This document shows positions 48,689-60,515 of a stretch of DNA of 64,000 nucleotides, one piece after another. Made by a program: the position numbers and the translations under genes. The stretch covers positions 3,080,213 through 3,144,212 of the forward strand of contig NW_006499364.1 of the NCBI RefSeq assembly GCF_000471905.2, given 5' to 3'. Below the pieces are notes generated by a model. It saw only the letters and a list, made by a program, of their open reading frames with translations, made no database searches and was not told where the DNA came from. The stretch's first letter is position 1. Each line of letters begins with the position of its first letter. The DNA is from Amborella trichopoda (lineage: Eukaryota > Streptophyta > Magnoliopsida > Amborellales > Amborellaceae).

Positions 48689-50986
48689 TTCTCCCGCCTT
48701 ATAGAAATTTAGTCCTCCAAATTTTTCATACCTAATTGCAGAAAAATATTGGGGAATTTTTCTCGGATCTCATCTTCCCGTTCCTAGGTTGACTCTTTGC
48801 TCGAATGGTACTGCCACAATACAAGGATTAGAGGATTCTCCTTATTACGTAACACCTGTACCCTCCTATCCAGTATTTGAATTGGTCACACAATAAATGT
48901 CAGGTCCTCTCTCATCGGTATAGGCCCATATTTCAAGATATGGGATGGGTTGGGTTGACACTTTCGAAATAAAGATACATGGAAGACATTATGGATGTTA
49001 GCCAACTCGGGCGGTAAGGCAAGCGTATATACCATGCTTTTGATCCTCTCCAGGCTCTCAAAGGGTCCGATGTAGCGCAGGCTCAGCTTCCCTTTCTTGC
49101 TGAACCTCATAATGCCCTTTGTTGGCGACATCTTTAGGAACCCGATCACCCACATCAAACTCAAGGTCTCTCTTTTGGTTCTATCGACTCTGAGCGGTCT
49201 TGAGCCTTTACCAAATGAATGCTATCTTATTTGATGTTATTGAACAATCTCTAGCCCTAAAACCCTCCTTTCCCCGACCTGCATTTCCTTCCATACAGTT
49301 CGTATGGTGCTATCTGAATACTGGCTTGAAAGTTATTATAATAGGCAAACTCAATCAAGGGTAAATGATCATCCCAGCTTCCCATAAAGTCAGTGACATA
49401 AGTCCTTAACATATCTTTCAAGGTCAGGATAGTCCTCTCCAGTCTGGAGGTGAAAGGCAGTGCTAAAGGTGAGTCTCATCCCCAAGATGACTGTAGACTA
49501 GCCCAAAATCTAGAGGTAAATTGAGGGTCCCTGTCGAACACAATACTGATTGAAACTCCATGTAACCTCACTATCTTTACGATGTACAAATACGCCAGTC
49601 AGTCCAAAGTACGGGTTGTGCAGATGGAAAAGAAGTGGGTAGCTTTGGTCAGCCTGTCCACAATGACCCAAATGCTGTCATGCCCTAAACTCGTTCTAAG
49701 GAAGATGGAAACCAAATCCATAGAAATGTGCTCCCATTTCCATTCTGGCATGGGTAAGGGTTGCTTTAACCCAGTGGGCTTCTGATGCTCAGTTTTCATT
49801 TGCTGGCATATTAAGCTCTTAGACACAAATAGTGCCACCTCCCTTTTCATATCATTCTACCATAAGGTTTTCTTCAAGTCTTGGTATATCTTATTACTCT
49901 TGAGATGTATAGTGTAACGGGAGTGATGTGCTTCTTCCAAGATAGATTTCTTTACACTCTCATCATTCGGGACGCAGATCCGACCTCTGAATCTCAATAA
50001 GTCATCACTTCTTATAGAGAATTTGTCTCTCTTTCCTAGATTTATCTCTTCTACAATTTTCCTGAGCTGAGGGTTCTTTTGTGCCAGTCGAACCTATTGA
50101 ACTAGTTGGGGTTCCACCATTATGTTAGCAACCATACTTATCACACCATTAAGGGGCGGAGCTGGATGCCAATCAACTATCTCTTTTAAAACTTCATCTA
50201 TCGAATCATTCGATGAGACATTGATGCCATGGGTTTCTCGCTCAAAGCGTCTTCTACCACATTAGTCTTGTTTGGGTGATATTGGATGGCACAATCATAA
50301 TCGTTTAACAGGTCAATCCATCTTCTTTGCCTTTCAACTCCTTCTGGGAGAACAAGTCCTTGAGACTTTTATGGTCCGTTACCACCTCAAATTTGGCTCC
50401 ATAGAGATAATGTCTTCAGATTTTTGAGGAGAATACTATAGCCAGGAGCTCTAAATTGTGTATTGCATAATTCTGCTGATACGACTTTCAACTATCTGGA
50501 GGCATAGGCAATGACCTTCCCTCGCTACATAAGTACACATCTAAGTCCTTTGTGAGAGGCATCGGTGCAAACTACAAAACTCTCATTTCATTCAGGTAAG
50601 GTCAGTTTCAGAGCCGTGGTCAATCACCTTTTCAGCTCCTAGAAGCACTTCTCACAATTATTTGACCATACAAACTTGACATTCTTTTGGGTTAGTCGAG
50701 TCAGACGGAGCGCTATCTTCGAAAATCTTTCTACGAAGAGCCTATAATATCCTATTAACCTTTGAAAACTAGGGACCTATGTAACATTTGTCAGTTTTTC
50801 CCACTTGATCATGACCTCAATATTAGAAGGATTAACAATGATTCCATCTTTAGAAACAATATGCCCAAGAAAGGTCACACTAGAAAGACAGAACTCACAC
50901 TTGGTCAACTTGTCATACAATACATATAACTTCAGAGTCTAAAGCACTTCTCTCAGGTGCTGCCCATGCTCCTCTTAACCCTTGGA
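48689..50986 (-). pseudogene. pol: Truncated pol of chromovirus F: RT C-terminus, RNase H, integrase, chromodomain
   Basis: On the minus strand from 50986: EEHGQHLREVL, TKCEFCLSSVTFLGHIVSKD and GYYRLFVERFSKIA (RT end). RNase H follows with FVVCTDASHKGL near 50580 and YHPNKTNVVEDALSEKP near 50240. Integrase includes 49850-49599 with WKWEHISMDLVS (first catalytic Asp) and GHDSIWVIVDRLTKATHF. The tail is 49164-48886 (KKGKLSLRYIGPFE, LPPELANIHNVFHVSLFRK). A chromodomain remnant (VQVLRNKENPLILVLWQYHS) ends before the polypurine tract. This is the Tekay/Del order. Many stops are present. Everything upstream, including the RT catalytic motif, is missing. Confidence 0.85.
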
Positions 50987-51124
50987 ATTGTCACCACCCC
51001 ACCCCCTGACCCCTACTGGAGGGAGACAAAGTGCGGGATCGTGGCCATAGGTCTTGAACGTCACTCAAGTGGGAGTGCCTCAACGCATAAAAGCACGGAA
51101 TCAAGGGCAAACCACGAAAGAAAG
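50987..51124 (-). mobile_element. End of a minus-strand Tekay-type LTR
   Basis: In reverse complement this 138-bp piece reads cgtggtttgcc...acttgagtgac...ggggtggtgaca. It matches the last 140 or so bases of LTR 2 (54363-54500) and more loosely LTR 1. It directly abuts RT sequence of element F. It is cut at 51125 by LTR 2 and seems to continue at 54501. Confidence 0.65.
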
Positions 51125-54100
51125 TGTAAGGGCCACAATTCGATGAAACCTACTCGTGGCAGTGGAGAGAGAGAAAGAAGTCGAGAAAAATGGAAGCACA
51201 AGCCCTGTGCTAAGGGCTAGGATTAACGTCGTCTAGGTTACTTAGCCTAGTGTTGTCCATGTAGCAAAATCTAACACCACGGGAAATGGTGAAGAATTGG
51301 TAATGCTTCATGCGACCAAGGAGTATCGCCACGTGCGAAAGGCTTAAGGATTTTCTCGGCACGCGAAAGGCGTAAGAAGTATCACCACACGTAAGCATCG
51401 TCGTGAGTGTCTTGTCGTCTAGCGTATTGCCAAGAGCATATCACCCGCGGGCGTACTGCCGTCTAAGGAAAAACATATCGTCGATTGAGTAAGAAGAAAA
51501 CACAGTTCCAGCTGAGTAAGAGGAAAACATAGCACTGGCTGAGTAAGAAGAAAATGCAGCACCGACTAAGTAAGAGGAAAACATAATGCCGGTTGAGAAA
51601 GAGGAAAATGCAGTGCTTGCTGAGTAAGAGGAAAATGTAACACCAATTGAGTAAGAGAAAAACACAGCACCGGCAGAGTAAGAGGAAAACGTAGCACCGA
51701 TTGAGTTAGAGGAAAATGTAGCGCCGGCTGAGTAAGAGGAAAACGTAGCACCAACTGTGTAAGAGGACAACATAGCACCGGTTGAGTAAGAGGAAAATGC
51801 AGCACCGACTGAATAAGAGGAAAATGTAGCGTCGGATGTGTAAGAAGGAGACACAGCACTAGCTGTCTAAGAGAACCCATCGCTGTCTGTGCATGCAAGA
51901 CCTAGCGCTGGCTGTGACCTAGCACCGACTGGAAAAGGAGAGCAAGAAAGAGCAGTGTCGGGAGTGTCTTGGTCAACCATACAGCCTCCATACTTGTCAG
52001 CACCGCTTTGTTTATGTTAGAGCAATGAGTGATTGCATCAGCCACAATGAATCCCACAAACCGTGAACACTTAAGCCCTTTGACAACCAGTTTTCTTCAT
52101 TCTACTCCCTCTCTCCCCCTAAGGAGTTCATTGCTGCCCCTTGAAGATAACCTACTCGTGGAGCTTAAGGAAAGCCCATGGAGTCTGTGAGTGAGGATTT
52201 GAGATACCGTGATAAGTCAAGGTAAGTGGGTTTCGTTTCTATGCATCCATATTTTATATAAAGAACAAATATTTAGAATGGGTAAGATGATAAAATGAAA
52301 ATGTGAAGAATGAATAGGTTAACATGAGGTTGAAATTTCAATTTTTGTGCTTCTCAATGTCATGACTATCTTTACCACATATATGATCTTTTTATTTATG
52401 GACACACATGAAATTTCTCACTATGAGACTCATTACCATGAACAAGGTTCCAAGCTCAAAGTGTAGCATGGCTAGGAAATATTAAGTGTTCTTTAAAAGC
52501 ATGTTAACTTGAGTATATGAATTTCCATAACTGTGACCATTTTTGCATCAACATTTTTTATGGCCAAATGGCATCCAAATGAGACCAAAATTGTCTCAAA
52601 TGAAAGGCATGTATGTCTCCTTTAAGTCTACCTTTTATGTCATGATGAAATTTCGCCTGGAATAAAAGATATGGCCTAAAATGCCGAGGCATGATACTTG
52701 TTACAGTCGCTACTAATTCCAGCAGCTGTGGCCCACTTTGAGCAATGCTTTTGGCCTAGCAAACGGTGTCCAAAAGCCTTAGAAATTCTAACATTGGAAA
52801 GGTTTATGAATGTACTCAAAGTTGTATGTTTTGAGGTTTTTGAAATTTCCCATGGATTTTGAATTATGACTCAAAATGCGCGAGTATGTCACTGCACACT
52901 GTTGCAGGGAAGATTTCCAGAAACTAATGCTCACCTTGTATTGAGCTATTGGCCCACCAAATGGCCCCCAAATTCTTTTAAATTACTATCTTTGTAAAGG
53001 TCTGAGTAATAGCTCAAAGTTTCATGTCTAAGGCATCCTGAAACACCCCATAAATCGGGAGCTACGCCCTCAAAAGAAGGACATGTCATTGTTACTTGTC
53101 AATGCATCATTTTATGACCATGCGGTGCTAAGTTATCTTGATATATGATAAATGTGAATTCCATATGATAAATTCCATGAGAATGTCATAAAGATATGTG
53201 GATGATGCCGTGTAAACTACACTTTGTGATAAAGAGGGGCCACAAGTGCGATAGTGATGAACTGAATTCATAATGAGCGCAAAATGCTACGGAGAGGGCT
53301 TATATGTAAATGCATTGTGAAAGCTTATGAAATGCATGTCTTTTACTTAATGCTATGATGTTATGATGAAATATAATTCATCTGTATGAGACACTGATTT
53401 ATGAGAATGTGATTCATCCATTATGAGGACACTCACCGATAGTGGATATTGTTGCGATACTGTGAATAATGACTAATGCTTATGTTCATATTGACCACTA
53501 CGTGGTGGGACACTCACCGGTAGTGGATACTGTTATGATGCCGACATATCCCCTAACTTGCATAATGATACGAAAGGGTTAAGGGAGAGGATAGAAGGTC
53601 GTACCCTAGATTTATGAAATGAAATGATTGATGCCTTGCAAAGTAAGGGCATATCAAACCCTCAATACGCGTTGGGGACTGTGTGTGTGTGTTGAGGGCA
53701 TTACGAAGTGGATTAACACACTTGTCATTACCCTCCCTCCTGTACGATGGTAGAGGTCTTAAACAATGGGATTGGCTTAGTCTGATGGATAGGGCTAATT
53801 TAGGGAGTGAGTGGATAAGAATTGAATTTATGAATAAGGAATGTTTAATATTATAATGATTGGATCATTAATGATTTCACTGACCAAATGCTTATGATCA
53901 CACTGATTAAAAGGTAAATGTCATTTAAATGAAATGTTCATATTTGCTGCCTTGACTTGTTATGCATATATGCTAAATTATGGCTTTATATTGATGAACT
54001 ATATTGTTTTCACACATGGATAGAACCACCACAAATGCATGACACTAGACCTGCTTATTGGGTTGTATAGCTCATCCCATTATTTCTCCACTCCTTGTAG

Positions 54101-54500
54101 ATTGATAGCGACAGGTGTAGGGTTGAAAATTCATGTTTGACAGCTGAAAGAAAGAGCAAGTGTTCTTGAAGAAGGTTCTTAGACCTTGTTTATGTTTGGG
54201 TTGTTTGGCCCTGGTTTTGTTTTGTTCTTGGTGGATATGTGTAATATTGGACCTACGTGCCCCGAATTGAATGTAATATTTTGGAAGATTTTTATATTAT
54301 GAATTTTGGTGTGTGGAGTTTTTTTCTTACTCTTCTGCTAGTTAAGTTTTTTTTCTAGTGCTTTTCCATGGTTTGCTTGATTACTGAAAATAAAAGAATT
54401 TAGTCCACTCCTACTTGAGTGACAAATGATTGGATCATGAACCCGCGCTAGATAGCTCGTCGCCGCGTAAGATACAGTGGTCGGGGGTGAGGTGGTGACA
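51125..54500 (+). mobile_element. Tekay-type LTR 2 (probable solo LTR)
   Basis: This 3376-bp LTR starts TGTAAGGGCCACAATTCG and ends GAGGTGGTGACA. It is related to LTR 1 but from a distinct subfamily. It contains the 27-bp array (51478-51910), about 197-bp degenerate repeats (52640-53060), two hairpin repeats (53410-53530), and the tagattgatagcgacagg block near 54100. No internal region adjoins it on either side. Flanks are gaaag (left) and aaaaa (right), not a clean duplication. Confidence 0.7.
51478..51910 (+). repeat. 27-bp tandem array in LTR 2
   Basis: About 15 units of gagtaagaggaaaatgtagc plus accgact, mostly exactly 27 bp. Because 27 is divisible by three, two long minus-strand frames (51441-51854, 51566-51898) with 9-residue repeats appear; I treat them as artefacts. 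The last units hold cctagcaccgactg, a word also present in the Tat hairpin arrays. Confidence 0.85.
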
Positions 54501-56520
54501 AAAAACTAAAATAAATCCACTCATAGAAAAATATCACTTCAAAAGTATAGTTGTCTCATTCATTCAATATCAAAAGTCTTTACAATTCCTTCAAGGCACT
54601 ACTGGCCCAAAATACATAAAATAAAGTACATATCACAATGTTGAAACAAGCAAATCATATTGTGAAGGTCTCCAGAACTCGGCTTTTCAAACTTCTTAAT
54701 TTCTAACTTCAACCCCCAGACTACCACCACCTTTAGCACAAAAGTCAACACTCTTCACTCTACAGTTATGTCAATAGGATGGAATGAGCTTTTAGCCTAG
54801 TAACCAGATCTAAACGATTGCATACCAACTAGTATAAGAGCAATAACACTATGCAGTGTACATATATATTCATTCACAAAGTACCAAGTGGAGTCCTCTA
54901 ATATGCTTTCCAATATTCTAATGATATTATGAAGAAGCAGTCTGATATGTAGCACATGAGTCATAAATCATTTCACTACCAACAATACAGTAGGGGCAAC
55001 ATAACACAATTACAAAATTAGCAAAGCTTACTCCCGAAGAAGAAGTTTTATTGCTTAGGTTAAGCCAATCCTTCAGCTTAAAAACTCTACCCTCATTCAG
55101 GAGGGAGGATAATGACAAGTGGGTGCCCCACTTTGCAATGCCTCACACACACACACACATCCCCAACGAGCTTTGGGGTTTCGATAGGCAGTGGCCTTGC
55201 AAGACATGGCCCTCTCCTTATGCCCTTCCGATGAGAGAGTGTAACACTACCATTGGGTGACCCAATTTGTAGTGCCTATATAGATCAGGGGGGCGCTACC
55301 CTCCCTATTATTCACATCCTGACTTCTGCCCTCTCATGGGGAGTGAGGGAAAGATCGCAGTTGTCGACACCATCATTCACACAGTAGATGCCCTTCCTAT
55401 CAGGCAGTTGTCAGCACCATTATTCACACAGCAAGTGCTCATTCACACATTATATAAGCAGTACGGTACCATCATTCACACAATAGGTACCCCTTTCTCA
55501 TATCACATAAGCAACATGATACCATCATTCACACAGTAGTTATCTATTCACATATCACATGAGCAGCATGATACCAACATTCACACAGTAGGTATCTATT
55601 CACATATCACATAAGCATCATGATACCATCATTCATACAATAGGTATCTCTTCACATATCACATTTGATAGTAGCACTTCATATTAAGCAATATCATAAT
55701 AACAGTACCAAGGTAATAATGACATTATTCTATTTAAGCTTTACCTCTCAATTTCCTTCCATAAAGGGCAAGGACATGTTCACACTATGAGCATCGTAAT
55801 GTTTAGACCGTTTAGAGTTTGAAGATGATTCCAGAACCAATTTTGTACTAAACATACCTATCCTTCAAACGGTATTGATTTGAAGAAAATTTGAATCCGT
55901 TTGGCCTCTTAAAGGTTCAAAGTGATGATGGTTTACTTACTACACCCTGCACAGGGGACAGCGACATACCCTGCTTCATATCAGTATCACTCCCAAACCG
56001 TAAAGAAAATTGTGACGATTTCAAAATCAATGTTTGAGCCGAGATGTACATATTTATAAAAAATCTAAGTTGAAGGTATTTAGATTTCATTTGGTGGTTC
56101 AAAAATTAGTGGCAAACAAGGTGATAGTTCTGGATTTTATCAAAACTATCCATAGCAACATAGCTTCATAAAATGAAGTATAACTTTCAATTTAAAAAGA
56201 GTTTCAAAATAGTTCCTGCATTCAAATTTTATCGCATTCAAATTTATTTCAAATGGATGTGGTTTGGTAAAAAATAAACTTCATTTGGTTGGTTAAAATT
56301 AGTGACCATAGTGGCATTAGTGAAAAATCCAAGAAAAATAGTCAACAGTGATGTACCTTCTCATTTCGAAATATAACTTTATTTTTGTAAAGAATTTCAA
56401 TCGTGTGGAAAAACGAACATTTTACTAGACTCTTATTTCCTTCCAATGGAGGTAATTTGAGGCCAATCGGACCCGATTTGGCTATTCAAAAGCCTCTTCC
56501 AAGCACACATATAAAGGGAT
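54501..56520 (-). mobile_element. Remainder of the minus-strand Tekay-type LTR split by LTR 2
   Basis: In reverse complement the 54501-54640 sequence continues the LTR fragment of 50987-51124. It contains a cacacacacac run (55144-55161), tandem repeats (55330-55680), and degenerate blocks (55790-56480) with the tttgaa/atccgtttggc words of Tekay LTR repeats. The TGTAAGG start is missing, cut near 56520 by the sequence next to element E. No gene is seen. Confidence 0.5.
55330..55680 (-). repeat. Tandem repeats with an accatcattcacacag core
   Basis: About seven degenerate units of 45-60 bp carry taccatcattcacacagtag then gtatctattcacatatcaca and taagcagcatga. In reverse complement they occupy the place of the hairpin repeats in LTR 1 and LTR 2. 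Confidence 0.7.
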
Positions 56521-56529
56521 AATGACTGG

Positions 56530-57200
56530 GCTACGTTGTCACCCAGCCCTGAAGAAGGATGTCGACTGGGCTACCTGTTCACCCAGGATTGAAGAAGAAT
56601 GTCGGCTGGGCTACCTATTCACCCAGAAACGAAGAGGAACATCGATTGGGCTACCTATTCACCGGGATTGAAGAAGGATGTCGACTGGGCTACCTATTCA
56701 CCCAGGACTGTAGAAGGAAGTCGGCTGGGCTACCTATTCACCTAGGACCAAAGAAGGAAGTCGACTAGGCTACCTATTTACCCAGGACTGAAGATGGATA
56801 TCGACTGAGCTACTTGCTCACCTAGAACTGAAGAGGGACATCGACTGGGCTACCTATTCACCCAAGACTGAAGAAGGAAGTCGACTGGGCTACCTATTTG
56901 CTTAGGACTGAAGAAAGATATCGGTTGGGCTAGGTGTCCACCCAGGACTGAAGAGGGATGTTGACTGGGCTACCTATTCACCCAGGACTGAAGAGGGATG
57001 TCGATTGGGCTACTTATTCACCCCGGACTGAAGAAGGATGTTGGCTGGGCTACCTATTCACCCAAAACCGAAGAAGGATGTCGACTGGGCTACCTGTTTA
57101 CCTAGGACTGAAGAAGGACATCGACTGGGCTGCCTGCTCTCCCAGGGCTGAAAAAGGACATTGACTGGGCTACCTGCTCACCCAGGACTGAAGAAGGAAT
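56530..57200. repeat. 40-bp tandem array at the end of element E
   Basis: About 16 units of tgaagaaggatgtcgactgg followed by gctacctattcacccaggac, with an exact 40-bp period over long stretches. It sits where the 3' LTR of element E would be expected. Element B-C has no such array at the equivalent place after 24240. The plus-strand frames 56559-56768 and 56958-57164 merely cycle through the three frames of a 40-bp repeat. Confidence 0.85.
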
Positions 57201-59029
57201 GTCCAGGGATGATTTTAACATCTGCACACTGTTGGACGTCTTGACGATGAAGGGAGTGCTGGTTGAAGTCACCTGTGAAAGCCAATGTTGCATCAACCTG
57301 TTTATTGGTTCAAACGTCCTTCACGGATTTTCGCTTGAACTTGGGAAGCGATGCCATAGAGACGGTTTTCACCAACTTCGTTTTTTTTTTTTTTGGAGCT
57401 CTTTTATCAATGACCTTTTGGTCATGTCCACCCTTTTTGTCCATTTTTACTGACGATGCACTTTCAGGTTTTCACTGTGCCTTGTTTTTATTCATGGAAC
57501 TCTTTTAGTCATGGTTTCGTGACCATGCCTATCTGTCATTTTTACTCATAGCATTCCTTTGTTCAGGTATACACCATGCTCGTTATTTCTTTTTCTCTTT
57601 TTTTTTGTTGAGGGCTTATTTAAGGTCATGCCTTCGGGATCCGTGCGAAACAGTTTAACGTCATGCGGCCTAGATGTGCGCTATAGTTTAAGGTCATATA
57701 GATGACCATAGTGGTGATGGATGACAGTCTATGAGGGCCATGGAGTGAGTATGGTGGTGGTTTGGCTCACCTGGGGAGATGGCTCGAGGCTACCCATCAG
57801 AGATGGGTGATGTATGAAAGGTGTGTGGACGATGGTGATCCACTAACTTACAACGAGTATAGATGATGGGATGGTTCGTTGTTTTGTGAGCATGGGTGAG
57901 ACCCATTGAGGAATGATGTAGGGTGATGAACTCATGGGGAGGAAATGAAGGTGATGCGCGCACACTAATAGATAGGTTAGGAAAGGCGTGTGTGAAAGTG
58001 CACGTCAAGGCGTGTGCACGTATGTGGGGGGGATTTTATGGTCATGCCTCCTGGACCTAGGCAAAGCAGTTTATCATCATCCGGCCAGGACATGCACTAT
58101 TGTTTAAGGTCATTTAGTTGGATCGTGGTTATGCAGTTTTAAAGTCATACAACTAAGACCATGCAGTTTAAGGTCGTGCAACTTGACCTCCGCTACAGTT
58201 TAAAGTCATGTAGTTCAAACCATGGTGTTGTGCAGTTTAACGTCGTGCGACTGGGACATAGACTATGGTTTAAGGTCATATAGTTTGGACCATGCAGTTT
58301 AGGGTCGTGTAAGTAGACCTCCGCTATAGTTTAAGGTCATATAGTTCTAACCGTGGTTATGCTATTTAAGGTCGCACAACTAGGACCATAGTTATTCGGT
58401 TTAAAGTCATACAACTTAAGACCGTGTAATTTAAGGTCATGCAATTAGACCTTCCCTACAAATTAAGGTCGTATAGTTTGGACCGTAGATTTTAGGGTCG
58501 TACGTCTAGACTAGAGGTGTGTAGTTTAGGATCATGTAGCACGGACCGTTGTGTGGATCGCCATGTAAGTGGAGTTCCATGGAGAATAGGCCTGTGGACG
58601 GTACTCTGACTCCCTGAGGATAACATGGCTAAGCCCATTCACAAACTGAGGGCTAGGTGGGAATGGTGACCTGATGAAGGATGACCAGCAGAAGTGGACC
58701 TTGCTATGATTTTTAAGGGGGTAAAGTACTCTCGAGGGTGAAAGATGAGACTTTATGACGAGTAACCTGACTCCCTAGGGTTAAGATAGCTTAGTGTGAA
58801 GCTGACTCACTGGGTATTAGGGAGGTGAGAAGGACCCTAACTTCACTGAGGATGATGGGCCACAGTATGGGTGTGACTTCTAGTGGGGGATGAGGGACTG
58901 CTCATGATTCCATTGGGGAGGTCACAGCTTAGGTGCAACGGCCTGGGTGCAAGTCCACTAGGGATAGTGGTAGGGCATACACTACTTGAAATATGGTCAG
59001 CGTCATATGTAGCGTTGATGGTTTATTAT
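57200..59029 (-). other. 3' region of element E with gaccttaaactgca repeats
   Basis: This holds the counterpart of 23490-24240 (57250-58020), the tandem array of 28-36 bp units (58050-58560) and the gggaggt/ccctaatggagt repeats (58560-58990). It has no gene. Short plus- and minus-strand frames are not conserved with B-C. Confidence 0.6.
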
Positions 59030-59390
59030 GAATTTTCAACCGGCGTTGAGTTGTCATAACACAACTGGCGCTGAGTTCAAACACAACCGACGCTATTCAG
59101 CTGGCGTTGTGAACGACCCGTGATATTATCTGAACTCAACTGACCTTGAGTTAACCGGCATTAGGGTCGTTTCGGAGACACACCCAGCGCTACGTCAATT
59201 GACGCTAAGGTTGTATTTGAAAACATGCTCGGTGCTAAGTCAACTGGCGCTAGGGTTGTTTGGAAATTTACCCAGTGATGCGTCAACCGGTGCTGGGGAT
59301 GGATTTGGAAACATGCCCGATGTTAAGTCAACCGACGCTAGGGTTATTTTGGAGATCCATCCGGTGCTGCGTCAAACAGCGCTGGGGATG
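59030..59390 (-). repeat. Degenerate repeats with a ggcgctagggtt core, element E
   Basis: About eight units of 40-45 bp, such as caaccgacgctagggttatt and tcaactggcgctagggttgt, on the plus strand. They end about 120 bp before the antisense TATA box, as in element B-C. Confidence 0.65.
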
Positions 59391-59508
59391 GATTGATGAG
59401 AGTTACCTTGAGCCTCGTATAGAGCTCGACCCGGCTTATTGTCGCTTGGCTTCCCTTGGATGCAACTGGACTTCCCAATTTGTGAGGGGCATTCGAGGGT
59501 AGTGTAGT

Positions 59509-59516
59509 CTATATAA
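59509..59516 (+). promoter_or_regulatory. Antisense TATA box of element E
   Basis: Ctatataagg followed by gggtaaaatccc is antisense to pol. It matches the minus-strand box of element B-C (21928-21920) and is like the one before the PMD gene at 4927. Confidence 0.55.
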
Positions 59517-60008
59517 GGGGGTAAAATCCCGTTTTCCCTTATTTTCATCAAAGGTAAAAAAAAACTTAAGCACAAGTTTTCTTTAACCGTGAGGAGAAAG
59601 TGATCGTTTGTAGTTTCTAGCGAGCAGTGGGACTTCAGCAACAGTCTCTGCGAGGAAGGTTCTTCGGCAGGCAGTAGGCTTCCGATTAAGGGTCCTGCAA
59701 AGAACACCTTCGTTGAACAAACTTTGCCAAGAATTTGGTGAGTTTGCCAAGAAAGTAGCAGGGAAAGGAGAGCTTTCGAGGAATCTTTTTGGGAGGCAGA
59801 GGAGGCTCAGGCTATTGTTTTTCTTTTAGGAAGATTCGGGAAACACATCAGTGAGTATTTTCGCACGTCTTGAGGGCTTTTCGGGGATCTTTAAGGGGTT
59901 TCCCAGTGGTTGTGGAAGCTTTTTGGTACCACTTGTGGCGTTGCAGAAGTTTTCAGGCACTTTTCGACACTGTTAGTGGTGTCGTAGAGGTTTCCTGACG
60001 AGGTTCTG

Positions 60009-60392
60009 GTGAAGTCCAGGCCTAAAAGACAGGAGTGGAATTTTTCTTGTGAGTTTCTAGCCATGTGGGAGCTATTCCAGCGGAAGACGAATGGTCGTAG
60101 GAGGTGGGCCTTACGGCTGCAAGAGGTGAAACATCGTGGCGAAGGCGTACGGTTGCTAGAGGTGAATCGTCGCGAGGAAGGCATACGGTTGCTAGAGGTG
60201 AACCGTCTAAGGAGGTGCAAAAACAAGGAGTCTCAGAAGGTGAACAGTTGCGACAGGGCTAGTGCTAACAAAAGTCCAATTAGTGCTAAGGTAACTAGTT
60301 TGATGACTTGGAGTGCTGATACAACAGGCGACGACCCTCAAGAAAAACAACCGACGCTAGGGGTTGGGCACGCAATTGGTGCTAGCCGTTAG
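60009..60392 (+). CDS. Antisense ORF of element E, 127 codons, unknown function
   Basis: It lies 500 bp downstream of the antisense TATA box in the same direction. The product is very basic, with three copies of a short repeat (RLLEVNRREEGIRLLEVNRL-like) from a 33-bp DNA duplication. It has no known domain. The matching region of B-C (minus, 21550-21250) keeps the DNA repeats but is closed by stops. It could be a leader-encoded peptide or a chance frame; the PMD gene that lies downstream in the D unit is absent here. Confidence 0.3.
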   Translation: MKSRPKRQEWNFSCEFLAMWELFQRKTNGRRRWALRLQEVKHRGEGVRLLEVNRREEGIRLLEVNRLRRCKNKESQKVNSCDRASANKSPISAKVTSLMTWSADTTGDDPQEKQPTLGVGHAIGASR

Positions 60393-60515
60393 AGCACCCA
60401 GCCGGCGTCGGCTTCAATCGGCGCTGATTAGCACGTGTGGCTTATCACGATGTAGAGACTGATGCTCACATGTGTCGGCAAGTCATATGTGGGGTTTACG
60501 GCGTTCGACAATGAG

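Noticed and set aside
51441..51898. Two overlapping minus-strand frames with 9-residue repeats (FSSYSAGAT-like)
   Set aside because: The 27-bp DNA array is divisible by three, so any stop-free unit gives a long frame. Overlapping frames are both open, which points to composition rather than coding.
56559..57164. Repeat protein with LGYLFT and WATYSPR motifs
   Set aside because: A 40-bp period cycles through all three frames, giving apparent but meaningless peptide repeats.
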